A stretch of DNA of 64,000 bases from Burkholderia sp. WAC0059 (GCF_002870125.1 NZ_PNEO01000016.1:79916-143915), one strand, 5' to 3'. Shown: positions 35,721 through 44,232, counted from the first letter of the stretch. The notes: generated from the sequence alone by a model not told the origin. Numbers and translations: made by a program.

Positions 35721-36455
35721 TCAGTGCGGCGCGATATCGCGGCGAACCCGGCGCAGATGCTGCTCGACGTAGAACGCGGCGGCGTCGGCGTTGCCCTCGA
35801 CGATGGCCTCGTAGATGAGCCGATGCTCCGAAACGTAGAGCCGGATGCGCGCCGCGTCGTAGATGGCGTCGTCCTTGAGCCGTTTCCAGAGCGGCTGGTC
35901 CATCGTGCTGGCGACTTCGTCGGCGATCTTGATGATGAGCGCGTCGCCCGTCATCACGGCCAACTGGCGGTGGAAGAGCCGGTCGCTCTCGTTCCAGAGC
36001 GCGCGCTGGTGGAGGTCGGAGATGTCCGAGATCGTCTCCATCTGCGCGAGATAGTGCTCGGCCTGGCGGTCGCGCTTCGCGCGCGCCGCCGCGAGCCGGA
36101 CGATGGCCGGCTCGAGGATGAGGCGAACGTTGAGCGTGCCGGTCGGGCTGAAGTCCGCGTCGGGCGCCGCGCCGTCCGAGGCAGCGGCCGCGAGGATGTC
36201 CGGGGCGTTCGACGCGATGTAGGTGCCGGAATTGCGCCGCGTGAAGACGAGCCCTTCGTTTTGCAGCGAGCCGATCGCCTCGCGCACCGCCGGCCGGCCC
36301 ACGCCGAACAGCGACGCGAGTTCGCGCTCCGAGGGCAGGCGCGCGTCGGGCGCGAAACGGCCCGAGCGGATTTCGTCACGAATTTTTTCCGCGACCTGCT
36401 CGTAAATCTGCAGCGGCCGAAAGCCGCTTTCCAGCTCCAGATGCGCGGACGCCAT
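35721..36455 (-). CDS. GntR/FadR-family transcriptional regulator
   Basis: This 244-residue regulator starts at ATG 36455 with GGGAGG about 8 bases upstream. The winged helix lies in residues about 15-75: YEQVAEKIRDEIRSGRFAPDARLPSERELASLFGVGRPAVREAIGSLQNEGLV. The FCD ligand-binding domain covers the rest (RLILEPAIVRLAAARA, RLFHRQLAVMTGDALI, HRLIYEAIVEGNADAAAFYVEQHL). FadR-type FCD regulators often sense small carboxylates. Its place between the binding protein and the divergent reductase makes it the likely controller of the hydroxyproline set; candidate operators are at 35586, 35620, 36484 and 36644. Confidence 0.9.
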   Translation of the reverse strand: MASAHLELESGFRPLQIYEQVAEKIRDEIRSGRFAPDARLPSERELASLFGVGRPAVREAIGSLQNEGLVFTRRNSGTYIASNAPDILAAAASDGAAPDADFSPTGTLNVRLILEPAIVRLAAARAKRDRQAEHYLAQMETISDISDLHQRALWNESDRLFHRQLAVMTGDALIIKIADEVASTMDQPLWKRLKDDAIYDAARIRLYVSEHRLIYEAIVEGNADAAAFYVEQHLRRVRRDIAPH

Positions 36456-36804
36456 GTTTTCGCCTCCCAACCCGGCTGCCAACGATTGGTTGAAATATAA
36501 CCCAGATCGAGCGGCATCCGCATGACGCGGGAATGGTCCGGACGACGTATTCGACTTGCCCGGGCGTTAGAGATGGCGGAAAACCGGGGCGGGCGGGCCG
36601 TCCTCATCCCCAGGACGCGTGCATTGCTCTGGGATTATATGTGAACCAATTTGACTTATCGATCTGCCGATCTGGGTTGCAGTAGTACCATTGGCGAGAT
36701 ACATTCGGGGTTCCGACAACGCGACGGAACCGACGGCCGGGACAACATAGGCCACGTCGGGCCGGCCGTTTTCCGTTCCTTTTTCCGCTTTCCAGGGTGC
36801 CCTC
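36456..36804. other. Divergent control region of gntR and the reductase gene
   Basis: This 349-bp region between the divergent gntR-like and reductase genes contains GATTGGTT (36484-36491) and its inverted relative AACCAATT (36644-36651). These match the candidate operator octamer upstream of the binding-protein gene. It also holds a short AT-rich run near 36630-36665. No gene is seen. Confidence 0.5.
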
Positions 36805-37740
36805 ATGACCTCGCAATCCGGCTTTCCCGTTTTCGATGCCGCCGCCACCGCGGCCCTGCTCGGCTACGACGCGCTGGTCGGCGCGTTGCGCGAGACCGTC
36901 GTCGAGTACGGGCGCGGCGTGGTCACGAGCCCCGAGCGGCTCGTGACGCCGCTCGCGGGCGACGGCCTGATGCTGTCGATGCCGGCGGTCGCCGCCGACC
37001 TCGCGATCCACAAGCTCGTGAACGTCTGCCGCTCGAACGCGGCGCGCGGGATTCCGACCATCCACGGCCAGGTCCTCGCCTGCGACTCGGTGACGGGCGT
37101 GCCGCTGTTCGTGCTCGACGGCCCGACGGTGACGGGCCGCCGCACGGCCGCCGTGACGATGCTCGGCATCGACCTGCTGCACGGCGCGCCGCGCGAGGTG
37201 CTGATCGTCGGCACGGGCACGCAGGCCGCCAATCACGCGCAGGCGCTCGCGCAGCTTCATCCGGGCGTCAGGGTGCTGATTCAGGGGCGCTCCGCGCAGC
37301 GCGCGGCGGATTTCTGCGCGCGTTACGCGTCGATCGCGCCGACGGCGACGCCGCTCGAAGGCGACGTCGTGCCCGAGACGGTCGACGTCGTGATCACCGC
37401 CACCATGAGCAAGACGCCCGTCTATACCGGGGCGGCTCGCGCTGGGCGTCTCGTCGTCGGCGTGGGAGCCTTCACGCCCGACGCGGCCGAGGTGGCGGCG
37501 GCGACCGTGCGCGGCAGCTATGCCGTCGTCGACGATCCGCTCGGGGCCAAACACGAAGCGGGCGATCTGATTCTCGCGCAGACGGATTGGCGCGACGTGG
37601 CATCGCTTGCCGACGTCATTCTCGGGAAGGCCCAGCCGGCCGGCCCCGTCTTCTTCAAGAGCGTCGGCTGCGCGGCCTGGGACCTGGCCGCCTGCCGCGT
37701 GGCGAGGCCGGCGGCCGTGCGGCAGGCGGCCGCCGGCTGA
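36805..37740 (+). CDS. Delta1-pyrroline-2-carboxylate reductase (ornithine cyclodeaminase/mu-crystallin family)
   Basis: This 311-residue NAD(P)-dependent protein is of the ornithine cyclodeaminase/mu-crystallin fold. The dinucleotide site is VLIVGTGTQAANHAQALAQLHPGVRV, preceded by GRRTAAVTMLGIDLLHG. The N-terminal part has TSPERLVTPLAGDGLMLSMPAV and LAIHKLVNVCRSN. In this family LhpI-type enzymes reduce pyrroline-2-carboxylate to L-proline. The dehydratase at 33403 makes exactly that substrate, so the call rests on family plus context. True ornithine cyclodeaminase or a ketimine reductase remain possible. It is divergent from the GntR regulator. Confidence 0.83.
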   Translation: MTSQSGFPVFDAAATAALLGYDALVGALRETVVEYGRGVVTSPERLVTPLAGDGLMLSMPAVAADLAIHKLVNVCRSNAARGIPTIHGQVLACDSVTGVPLFVLDGPTVTGRRTAAVTMLGIDLLHGAPREVLIVGTGTQAANHAQALAQLHPGVRVLIQGRSAQRAADFCARYASIAPTATPLEGDVVPETVDVVITATMSKTPVYTGAARAGRLVVGVGAFTPDAAEVAAATVRGSYAVVDDPLGAKHEAGDLILAQTDWRDVASLADVILGKAQPAGPVFFKSVGCAAWDLAACRVARPAAVRQAAAG

Positions 37741-37772
37741 CCGCGCGAGACCCTGGGTTTCGGCCCGGTCGA

Positions 37773-38033
37773 TCAGTCCTCGTCGGCGTTTTCGGCTTCC
37801 TTACGCTCCCGCCGCTCCTCGTTGCCGCGGCGGGCGCGCAGCCGCTGGCGCGCCAGCACGGCGATGACCTCGCGCGTGCTGGCGCCGGCCGGAATCTCGT
37901 TGCGGATGAGGTCCGGCACCATCGGCAATCCCGCGCGTTGCCGGCGCAGGGCTTTGGCGATGGCCCTGCGGCATTCTTCCCCGTGACAATCCCATTCGTC
38001 GCGGATTCTTTCGCAGTAACGGCACTTGTCCAT
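37773..38033 (-). CDS. Small Cys-containing basic protein, unknown
   Basis: This 86-residue product begins MDKCRYCERIRDEWDCHGEECRRAIAKALRRQRAGL. Four Cys and one His in the first 21 residues (CxxC ... CHGEEC) could bind zinc or an iron-sulfur centre. The rest is helical and charged and ends in an acidic/basic tail (RERKEAENADED). No good ribosome site precedes ATG 38033, and longer starts in frame are possible. The family is not recognised. Confidence 0.55.
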   Translation of the reverse strand: MDKCRYCERIRDEWDCHGEECRRAIAKALRRQRAGLPMVPDLIRNEIPAGASTREVIAVLARQRLRARRGNEERRERKEAENADED

Positions 38034-38218
38034 GCCGGACAGTTTAGCCGCAATCCTGGATGCGTTGCTGGGCGCTCCAGGGCCGGAAAACGGCCGGAAA
38101 ATCGCGCGAAATCCGGCGCACAGGGCATCGGCGGACGCCGGCAGGCGTCGATGGACCGTCGTGCGATCGTGTCCGCGCGCCTTCCGGATGCGCACGGCGT
38201 CAGGCGATAATCCGACTC

Positions 38219-39187
38219 ATGAACCCGCCCCCTTCGCCTCCCCTGAAAGCGCTGGAATTGCGGCAGTTGCGCTATTTCTCGGCGCTTGCGCGCGAACTGC
38301 ACTTCGGCCGGGCCGCGGAGGCCGTCCACGTCACCCAGCCGGCGCTTAGCCAGCAGATCGCCAGGCTGGAAGAACTCGTCGGCACGCCGCTCTTCGTGCG
38401 CGAATCGCGCGGCGTCACGTTGACGCCGGCCGGGGCGGCGCTGCGCGACGGGATCGACCCGGTGTTCGCGCAACTGAACCTGGCGCTCAGGGCCGCGCGC
38501 GATGCGGGAGAGAGGCGGGCCTATACGCTCTCGATCGGGCTCGTCGAATACACGAACCTGCCGTTCGTTCCGCCCGCGCTGATCCGTCTGCAGGCGCTGT
38601 ACCCCGACGTCAACATCGTCCGGCATGAGATGAACGCGAAGCGGCAACTGACGGCGCTCGCGGCGGACGAGATCGACGTCGGCTTCGGCGTGCCCGTCGA
38701 GCAGCCCGGACGCCGGGGGCGCATCGGCTCCGGGCGCCTGCTCGATTCGGGATGGTGTCTGCTGATGCGCCGCGATCACCGGTTCGCGCAGCGCGCGCGC
38801 CTGCGGATCGACGAGCTGGAAGGGGAGCGGCTCATCGTGCCGGCGCGGTCCGTCAACGAGCCGCTCTACGATTCGGTGCTGTCGCGCTTCGCCGGTGCGG
38901 GCGTCAAGCCCAACCTCGTCTACGAGACGACGCAGTCGCAGGTCGGCATCGCCCTCGTCGACCAGGGGCTCGGTTCGCTGCTCGGCGCGGCCTACGTCTT
39001 CGCCTCGGTGCCGGCCTCGCTCGTGTACTGTCCCGTCGACGGCTTCGATCCGCTGGTCGTTCAGGTCTTTTTTCGCGAGGACGAGCGCAATCCGCTCGTC
39101 CTCGACTTCATCGAGCTGGCCGTCGAAGAGGCCCGCCGCGCGCAGACGAACGGCCTCGCACCGGCCGGCGACGGCGCGGCCGATTAG
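38219..39187 (+). CDS. LysR-family transcriptional regulator
   Basis: This 322-residue LysR regulator has the winged helix in LELRQLRYFSALARELHFGRAAEAVHVTQPALSQQIARLEELVGTPLFVRESRGVTLTPAG. An effector domain of the usual length follows, with IPARSVNEPLYDSV-like pieces at the hinge. I chose ATG 38219 (MNPPPSPPLKALELRQ); a longer frame exists but is non-conserved. A strong intrinsic terminator follows at 39198. Its target is probably the hydrolase gene downstream, but this is not shown. Confidence 0.92.
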   Translation: MNPPPSPPLKALELRQLRYFSALARELHFGRAAEAVHVTQPALSQQIARLEELVGTPLFVRESRGVTLTPAGAALRDGIDPVFAQLNLALRAARDAGERRAYTLSIGLVEYTNLPFVPPALIRLQALYPDVNIVRHEMNAKRQLTALAADEIDVGFGVPVEQPGRRGRIGSGRLLDSGWCLLMRRDHRFAQRARLRIDELEGERLIVPARSVNEPLYDSVLSRFAGAGVKPNLVYETTQSQVGIALVDQGLGSLLGAAYVFASVPASLVYCPVDGFDPLVVQVFFREDERNPLVLDFIELAVEEARRAQTNGLAPAGDGAAD

Positions 39188-39197
39188 CGAAACTTAT

Positions 39198-39236
39198 CGC
39201 GCATCCGGCCAGATCGAATTGGCCGGATGCGCGTTT
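39198..39236 (+). terminator. Rho-independent terminator after the LysR gene
   Basis: CGCGCATCCGGCCA (39198-39211) pairs over 14 bp with its complement at 39220-39233, with an 8-base loop, followed by three T. Confidence 0.85.
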
Positions 39237-39449
39237 CGCCGCCACACTCCCTCCCTGGGTTGTCGACCGCCGATCCCGCCAAAGGCAGACCGCCCGGCGT
39301 AACGGACGGCTGCCGTTGCCTGCGCAGCGGTCCTGGGTTCGGCATGCCTCGCATTCCCGTTCGCGACAGGTATTCGGCACGGACCTCGTCAACGCACGAC
39401 ACGACGTTCGCCATCCGCATTCTAAAGAAAATATACAGGAATACTGAAT

Positions 39450-40472
39450 ATGAAATACAAGATCGTTTCCGTGCTCGGCCTTGCGGTCGGCCTCTGCGCT
39501 GCGGCTGCGTTCACGGCCGCCGACGCGCGTGCGCAAAGCGCCCCGACGGCCGCCAGCGACGGCATCGCGACCATCGTCGCGATGCGTCAGCAGTCGCTCG
39601 TCGGCACGCACGATTTTCTCGATCGCCGCGCGGCCTTCGAAAAGCTCATGAAGGCATTCCCGGTCGTGCCGGCCGGCGTCGCGATCCGCGAGGTCGATGC
39701 GGACGGCGTGCCCGGCAAGTGGGTCTCGCCGGACCCGGTCGATTCGCCCGGCGCCCACAAGCGAGGCGTGATCCTGTATCTGCACGGCGGCGGTTTCTAC
39801 AGCGGCTCGAGCGACAGCCATCGGATGCTGGCCGGCACGCTCGCGAAGGACGCGCAGGCCGACGTGCTGCTGATCGACTACCGGCTCATGCCCGAAGCGG
39901 TCTATCCGGCCCAGATCGACGACGCCGTCACGAGCTACGAATGGCTGCTCAAGCAGGGCTATCCCGCCTCGAAGATCGCGATCGCCGGCGAGTCGGCCGG
40001 CGGCAACCTGGTGTTCGAGCTGGCGTTGCGGTTGCGCGACGCGCATCGGCCGCTGCCCTCGTCGATGGTCGCGATGAGTCCGATCATGGATCTCACCGCG
40101 TCGGGCGCCTCCACGCAGACGAACGCCGCCATCGATCCCGTGCTGACCCGCGCCGGCCTGCTCGGCGTGACCCGCGTCTACATGCACGGCGGCGACCCGC
40201 GCAGCGCGGCCGCGTCGCCGCTGTTCGCCGATCTGCACGGATTGCCGCCGCTGCTGCTGCAGGTCGGCCAGCGCGAAATCCTGCTCGACGACAGCGTGCG
40301 CACGGCGCGGGCCGCCGCCGAGGACGGCGTTGCCGTCGAGCTGCAGGTGTGGCCCGGCATGGTCCACCAGTGGCAGTTGTTCCCGACCGTCGTGCCCGCC
40401 GCCCGTCGCGCGCTCGGCGAAAGCGGCGCGTTCATTCGCGCGCACATGGCAGGCGCCGGGGACATGCCGTGA
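39450..40472 (+). CDS. Exported alpha/beta hydrolase, hormone-sensitive lipase family
   Basis: This 340-residue esterase has the signal peptide MKYKIVSVLGLAVGLCAAAAFTAADARA. The oxyanion-hole motif HGGG is at 112-115 (LYLHGGGFYSGS) and the nucleophile elbow GESAGG has Ser181. The catalytic Asp and His lie in LLDDSVRTA and GMVHQW. This is the family IV (HSL) architecture of carboxylesterases, acting in the periplasm. AGGA precedes the ATG. Its stop overlaps the start of the next gene by 4 bases (GTGA), so the two were meant to be translated together. Confidence 0.93.
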   Translation: MKYKIVSVLGLAVGLCAAAAFTAADARAQSAPTAASDGIATIVAMRQQSLVGTHDFLDRRAAFEKLMKAFPVVPAGVAIREVDADGVPGKWVSPDPVDSPGAHKRGVILYLHGGGFYSGSSDSHRMLAGTLAKDAQADVLLIDYRLMPEAVYPAQIDDAVTSYEWLLKQGYPASKIAIAGESAGGNLVFELALRLRDAHRPLPSSMVAMSPIMDLTASGASTQTNAAIDPVLTRAGLLGVTRVYMHGGDPRSAAASPLFADLHGLPPLLLQVGQREILLDDSVRTARAAAEDGVAVELQVWPGMVHQWQLFPTVVPAARRALGESGAFIRAHMAGAGDMP

Positions 40473-41392
40473 CGGTCGTTCGCCCCGACGCAGGCGTTCG
40501 CGACGGCGCGCGTCGCCAGGGACGCCAGGGGCTGGCCTTCGGATTGCTGGCCACGCTGATCTGGGGCGGGTTTCTCGTCGTCTCCCGCTACGGCATCGGC
40601 GCGGGTCTGCACGCGACTGATCTGGCGTTCCTGCGCTATCTGACTGCTGGCCTGATTCTGCTGCCCTGGCTGCTGGGGCACTCGCCGCACCGGCTCGCCG
40701 GCGTGGGCTGGGGCAAGGGAATGTGCCTCGCCTTGCTGGCCGGCCCGCTCTTCATCGTCGTGAGCGCCAGCGGCTATCGCTACGCGCCGTTGGCTCACGC
40801 GGCCGTGATCCAGCTCGGCATGCTCACGCTCGTCAGCATCCTGCTCGCCGCCGTGATGGTCGGCGAGCGGCCGGGCGCGAGGCGACTGATCGGCCTCGGC
40901 GTCGTGGTGGCGGGGCTGGCGGTCACGGCCGGCCCCGGTTTGCTGCGCGGCAGTTCGACCGCGTGGATCGGCGATCTGCTATTCGCGCTCGCCGGCTCGA
41001 TGTGGGCGCTCTTCTCGGTGCTGCAGCGCCGATGGGGGATCGCGCCGCTTGCCGCGACCGCCGTCGTCTCGGTGTTGTCGGCCGCGGTCTATACGCCGCT
41101 CTATCTCGCCGGCAACGGGCTTCGCATTTTCAGCGTCGCGCCGCCGACCGTGCTCGTCGTGCAGATCGTCGCCTAGGGCGTGCTGTCGGGCGTCGTCGCG
41201 TTGTTTGCGTTCTCGCGGGCCGTGCAGGATCTCGGCCCCAGCCGGGCGGCGCTGTTCCCCGCGCTGTCGCCGGGCGTGGCGATTTTGCTGGGCATTCCGG
41301 TGACCGGCGATCTTCCATCAGCAGTCCAGATCATGGGTCTCGCGATCCTGACGATCGGGCTCGTCGTTGCCGTCAGTGCCCGGCGCGCCTGA
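40469..41392 (+). pseudogene. EamA/DMT-family transporter interrupted by an amber codon
   Basis: The frame from GTG 40469 encodes a ten-helix EamA transporter (GLLATLIWGGFLVVSRYGIGAGLHATDLAFLRY, LAHAAVIQLGMLTLVSILLAAVMVGERP, GDLLFALAGSMWALFSVLQRRWG). It reaches a TAG at 41174-41176 and then continues in the same frame to 41392 with GVLSGVVALFAFSRAVQDLGPSRAALFPALSPGVAILLG, the normal last helices. At this position homologues usually have Gln, so one C-to-T change (CAG to TAG) explains it. A GTG just after the stop could allow re-initiation. It is coupled to the hydrolase by a 4-base overlap. It could also be a sequencing error or, less likely, a suppressed stop. Confidence 0.85.
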
Positions 41393-41695
41393 GCAGCGGG
41401 TCATGGCCGGGCTCCGGATGCAACGTCCGGCGTTTCCGCCGTCGCGGCGCCTTCGAATCTTCTTCCGTAAATGGGGTGGTGCCCTCGCGCGCCCCTCGCT
41501 TCCCAGGCTTCGGACGAGACCCGGCCGATCTCCCGAAACCCTTGGTGGGACGGCCTTTCGGCGCCTGACGGCAACAAATCCTTACACATCTCACATTTGA
41601 GCCGGACCGAATCGGCTTACCGCACGTTAGAGTGGCACAGCCTTCGGTTTCGGGCGGTTTTCGCTCCGTTCCGTCCTTCAAATTCGTTGCAAAAA
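41393..41695. other. Intergenic region, no gene recognised
   Basis: This 303-bp region lies between the broken transporter and the DUF3300 lipoprotein gene. I see no RNA gene or clear promoter. Upstream frames of the next gene run through it but are not conserved. Confidence 0.4.
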
Positions 41696-42790
41696 ATGAA
41701 TAACGTCATCCCCCACAAAAGACGACTGAGCTCGCTGCTGACGATTTCCCTCATGGCCGGCACGCTCGGTTTAGCCGGCTGCAACAAGGCCAACAACGGA
41801 ACAGGCAGCGCCGCCGCCGCGTCGTCCGCCGCGTCCAGCGCGGCCGTGCCGGCGAGCACGGTCGCGTCGGAATCCGTCGTGGCGTCGGCCGTCAGCGCGG
41901 CCTACCGGCCCATGACGATGGATCAGCTCTACCAGCTCGTCGCGCCCATCGCCCTTTATCCCGACAACCTCGTTGCCGAGGTGCTGGCCGGCTCGACTCA
42001 CCCGGACCAGATCGCGGCCGCGAACGCGTGGATGGGCCAGAACGCCGGCCTGAAAGATGCCGCGTTGCGCGCGGCGGTGGACCCGCAGCCCTGGGACGAG
42101 AGCGTGAAGTCGCTCACCGTGTTCCCGGCAGTGCTCAAGCAGATGGCGACCAACGCCCAGTGGACGACGGCATTGGGCGGGGCCTACGCCAACGACTCCA
42201 CCGACGTGATGAACGCCATCCAGGTCATGCGCACGCGCGCGTACGAGTGCGGCAACCTGAAGACTTCTCCGCAGTTGCGGGTCGTGCGCAGACCGGCCGT
42301 CGCGGTGCCGGTCAGCCCGACGGTCATCGTTCCGCCGCCGCCCGAGACGATCCTGATCGAACCGGTGGAGCCGGCCGTCGTCTACGTGCCGATCTACAAC
42401 CCGGCCGTCGTGTACGGCGTGCCGATGGTCCTGTATCCGGGGTATGTCTACGAGCCTTACGGCGTGGGCGCGGTCGTTACGACCGGCGTCATCTCGTTCG
42501 GCGTCGGTATCGCGATCGGCGCGTTCGTCGGCCACTACGGATGGGGCTGGCATTCGTGGGGCATGAACTGGGGGAGCCATCATCGCGACCCGGGCGTCTA
42601 CCACCATGGAGCCTTCGGCGAGCGGGCGATGGGTCGTCCGATGCACCGTGAGGGCGGATTCTCGCATGCGCACTATGCGGGCGCGCGGCACGCGTTGGGC
42701 TTCCGCGGGTTCGGCGGCGGACATTTCGGGCACTTTGGCGGCGGGCGTGGCGGTGGCGGTGGCGGCGGGCGAGGCGAACGCCGACGTTAA
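41696..42790 (+). CDS. DUF3300 lipoprotein
   Basis: This 364-residue exported protein has a lipobox LAGC (Cys29) after MNNVIPHKRRLSSLLTISLMAGTLG. A Ser/Ala-rich spacer follows, then the DUF3300 core: MDQLYQLVAPIALYPDNLVAEVLAGSTHPDQIAAANAWM, DPQPWDESVKSLTVFPAVLKQMATNAQWTTALGGAY. A membrane-like or packing segment (VVTTGVISFGVGIAIGAFVGHYGWGWHSWG) leads to a His/Gly-rich C-terminal tail ending in Gly/Arg repeats. The function of DUF3300 is unknown; outer-membrane surface attachment is likely. No strong ribosome site is seen before ATG 41696. Confidence 0.85.
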   Translation: MNNVIPHKRRLSSLLTISLMAGTLGLAGCNKANNGTGSAAAASSAASSAAVPASTVASESVVASAVSAAYRPMTMDQLYQLVAPIALYPDNLVAEVLAGSTHPDQIAAANAWMGQNAGLKDAALRAAVDPQPWDESVKSLTVFPAVLKQMATNAQWTTALGGAYANDSTDVMNAIQVMRTRAYECGNLKTSPQLRVVRRPAVAVPVSPTVIVPPPPETILIEPVEPAVVYVPIYNPAVVYGVPMVLYPGYVYEPYGVGAVVTTGVISFGVGIAIGAFVGHYGWGWHSWGMNWGSHHRDPGVYHHGAFGERAMGRPMHREGGFSHAHYAGARHALGFRGFGGGHFGHFGGGRGGGGGGGRGERRR

Positions 42791-42966
42791 GGCCGCGCCG
42801 CGAAATGTCCGGCTGCCGACGCGAGCGTCGCCTCGCGTATCGCCCGCCGATGCCCATGCCGGCACGGCGGGCGAATCCGTTTACGCGTCGTCGGGTGCGG
42901 AGCGCACCGCGTGTCGTGCTCGCGAAAAACGAATCGACGGAAACGACTCGCGGAACGACTCTCCCC

Positions 42967-43404
42967 TCAGACGGCGATGCTCCGCTCGAGCGTCTGCTCG
43001 ATGATCCACTCCTGCAGCGATACTTCGATCGTGATGAACGAGAGGTTGCCGTAGCGGCAGAAGCGGCCCGCGTGCATCTGCCCGGCCGGGTCCGCGACGA
43101 TGCCGCTGATCGCGGCGCGCGGCGCGCCGCTTTCGGCACACGTTACCTCGCCGGACACGGTCAGGATTTCGACGCCGGGACCGGCGACGGCGAAGTCCTG
43201 TTCGCCGGCGCCGTGTCCGCGCGCGAGCTGCGCGTCGATCAGGCTGCCGACGGCGCCCCTCACCACCGCGCGCCGGATGGCGTGCGCGGCACACAGCGCT
43301 TCGAGCGAGGCGACCAGATCCTCGTTCGGTTTGATGCGCGCGACGACGAGACGCCCGTAGCGTCCCGTTTCGACCGTGGCGCGAGAAGAGAGCGGGCCGT
43401 TCAT
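42967..43404 (-). CDS. PPC/DUF296-domain protein
   Basis: This 145-residue single-domain protein of the PPC (DUF296, AraC-unrelated) fold reads YGRLVVARIKPNEDLVASLEALCAAHAIRRAVVRGAVGSLIDAQLARG. AVAGPGVEILTVSGEVTCAESG and QMHAGRFCRYGNLSFITIEVSL follow. PPC proteins form trimers and are known in bacteria as metal-binding or lyase-like proteins of poorly defined function. Its ATG at 43404 has GAGGAA 5 bases upstream and overlaps the stop of the second PPC gene by 4 bases. It is downstream of that gene in the same operon. Confidence 0.85.
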   Translation of the reverse strand: MNGPLSSRATVETGRYGRLVVARIKPNEDLVASLEALCAAHAIRRAVVRGAVGSLIDAQLARGHGAGEQDFAVAGPGVEILTVSGEVTCAESGAPRAAISGIVADPAGQMHAGRFCRYGNLSFITIEVSLQEWIIEQTLERSIAV

Positions 43405-44015
43405 GCGTTCCTCGCGGGTTGCAGCAGGTCGAAGGTGGTTTCGGCATCGGGCGAGACGACGAGATCGACGCCGTCGAACAGGCATAGATGCACGCGCACG
43501 CCGTCGCCGGCGGCGATGGTCTGTTCGAGCGCGAGGTGGCCGCCGTGCTGGAGGCCGTGCTCGTCGACGAAGCCGCCGTGAGCGTGCAGGATGCGCGAGC
43601 CGTCGGCGCGGTGGCCGACGTTGATGGCCGCGCCGATCAGCGTGCTCTCGCCGGCGCAGACGATCGGCGGTCCGTACACGTAGGGCTTCACGCCCTGCGC
43701 GGCATGCACCATCACGTGATATTGGACCTGGCTGAAGGCGCCGCCGACGAGCCGGCCGCAGCCCGCGTACGGCGGCCAGCCGTCGAGCAGCGCGTGCAGC
43801 GCGGCGCCGACGTTCGCGCCAGGCGGCAGCGCGATGCGCAGCTCGCGCGTGCGGCCCGGCGTGACGGCATCGAGAATGCGCGGCGCGGCGGCGCGGCCCG
43901 GATGGGCGAACGGGCGCGCGGGATCGGTAGACCCCGCGGTTGACCTCGCGGTCGACGCCGGACGCCGCCGCGCTCGTGCCGCGGTTGCCTCCGGTCGGGA
44001 TGTCGTTCGAAGCAT
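43401..44015 (-). CDS. PPC/DUF296-domain protein, with N-terminal extension
   Basis: This 204-residue protein starts at ATG 44015 (GGAGAA 7 bases upstream). Its first 50 residues are Arg/Ala-rich. The PPC domain follows (GANVGAALHALLDGWPPYAGCGRLVGGAFSQVQYHVMVH, VCAGESTLIGAAINVGH). A His-rich segment, HAHGGFVDEHGLQHGGHL, is the probable metal site. It is coupled to the 145-residue PPC protein by a 4-base overlap; the two tandem PPC genes may form a hetero-oligomer. It follows a LysR gene on the same strand. Confidence 0.8.
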   Translation of the reverse strand: MLRTTSRPEATAARARRRPASTARSTAGSTDPARPFAHPGRAAAPRILDAVTPGRTRELRIALPPGANVGAALHALLDGWPPYAGCGRLVGGAFSQVQYHVMVHAAQGVKPYVYGPPIVCAGESTLIGAAINVGHRADGSRILHAHGGFVDEHGLQHGGHLALEQTIAAGDGVRVHLCLFDGVDLVVSPDAETTFDLLQPARNA

Positions 44016-44161
44016 GGTGGGTTCTCCGCTGAAAGCCCGGGTAGGGCGAGACCCGTCATGCAAGATCGGTGCCGATGCCGGCCCGGTTCGGGCGATCGCC
44101 GCGCTGAGCGGGCGATCCGGCCATTCGGTGAATCGGTCCGGCGTGTGCCGGCACGCGCGAT

Positions 44162-44201
44162 ATGCAACACCTGTCGCGTGCCGATGCGACAGGTGTCGCA
44201 T
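44162..44201. repeat. Long inverted repeat between the LysR and PPC genes
   Basis: ACACCTGTCGC (44167-44177) and GCGACAGGTGT (44186-44196) are perfect complements with an 8-base loop. Beyond a one-base mismatch the pairing continues for 4 bp (ATGC/GCAT). No T-run follows on either strand, so it is not an obvious terminator. It may be a regulator site or RNA structure. Confidence 0.7.
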
Positions 44202-44232
44202 GCCGGGAGGTTTCAAGCGGCGTCGCGCGCGG

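Noticed and set aside
42841..42873. Terminator after the DUF3300 gene
   Set aside because: CGCCCGCCG and CGGCGGGCG can pair, but the loop is long and no T-run follows; it is left out as a terminator.
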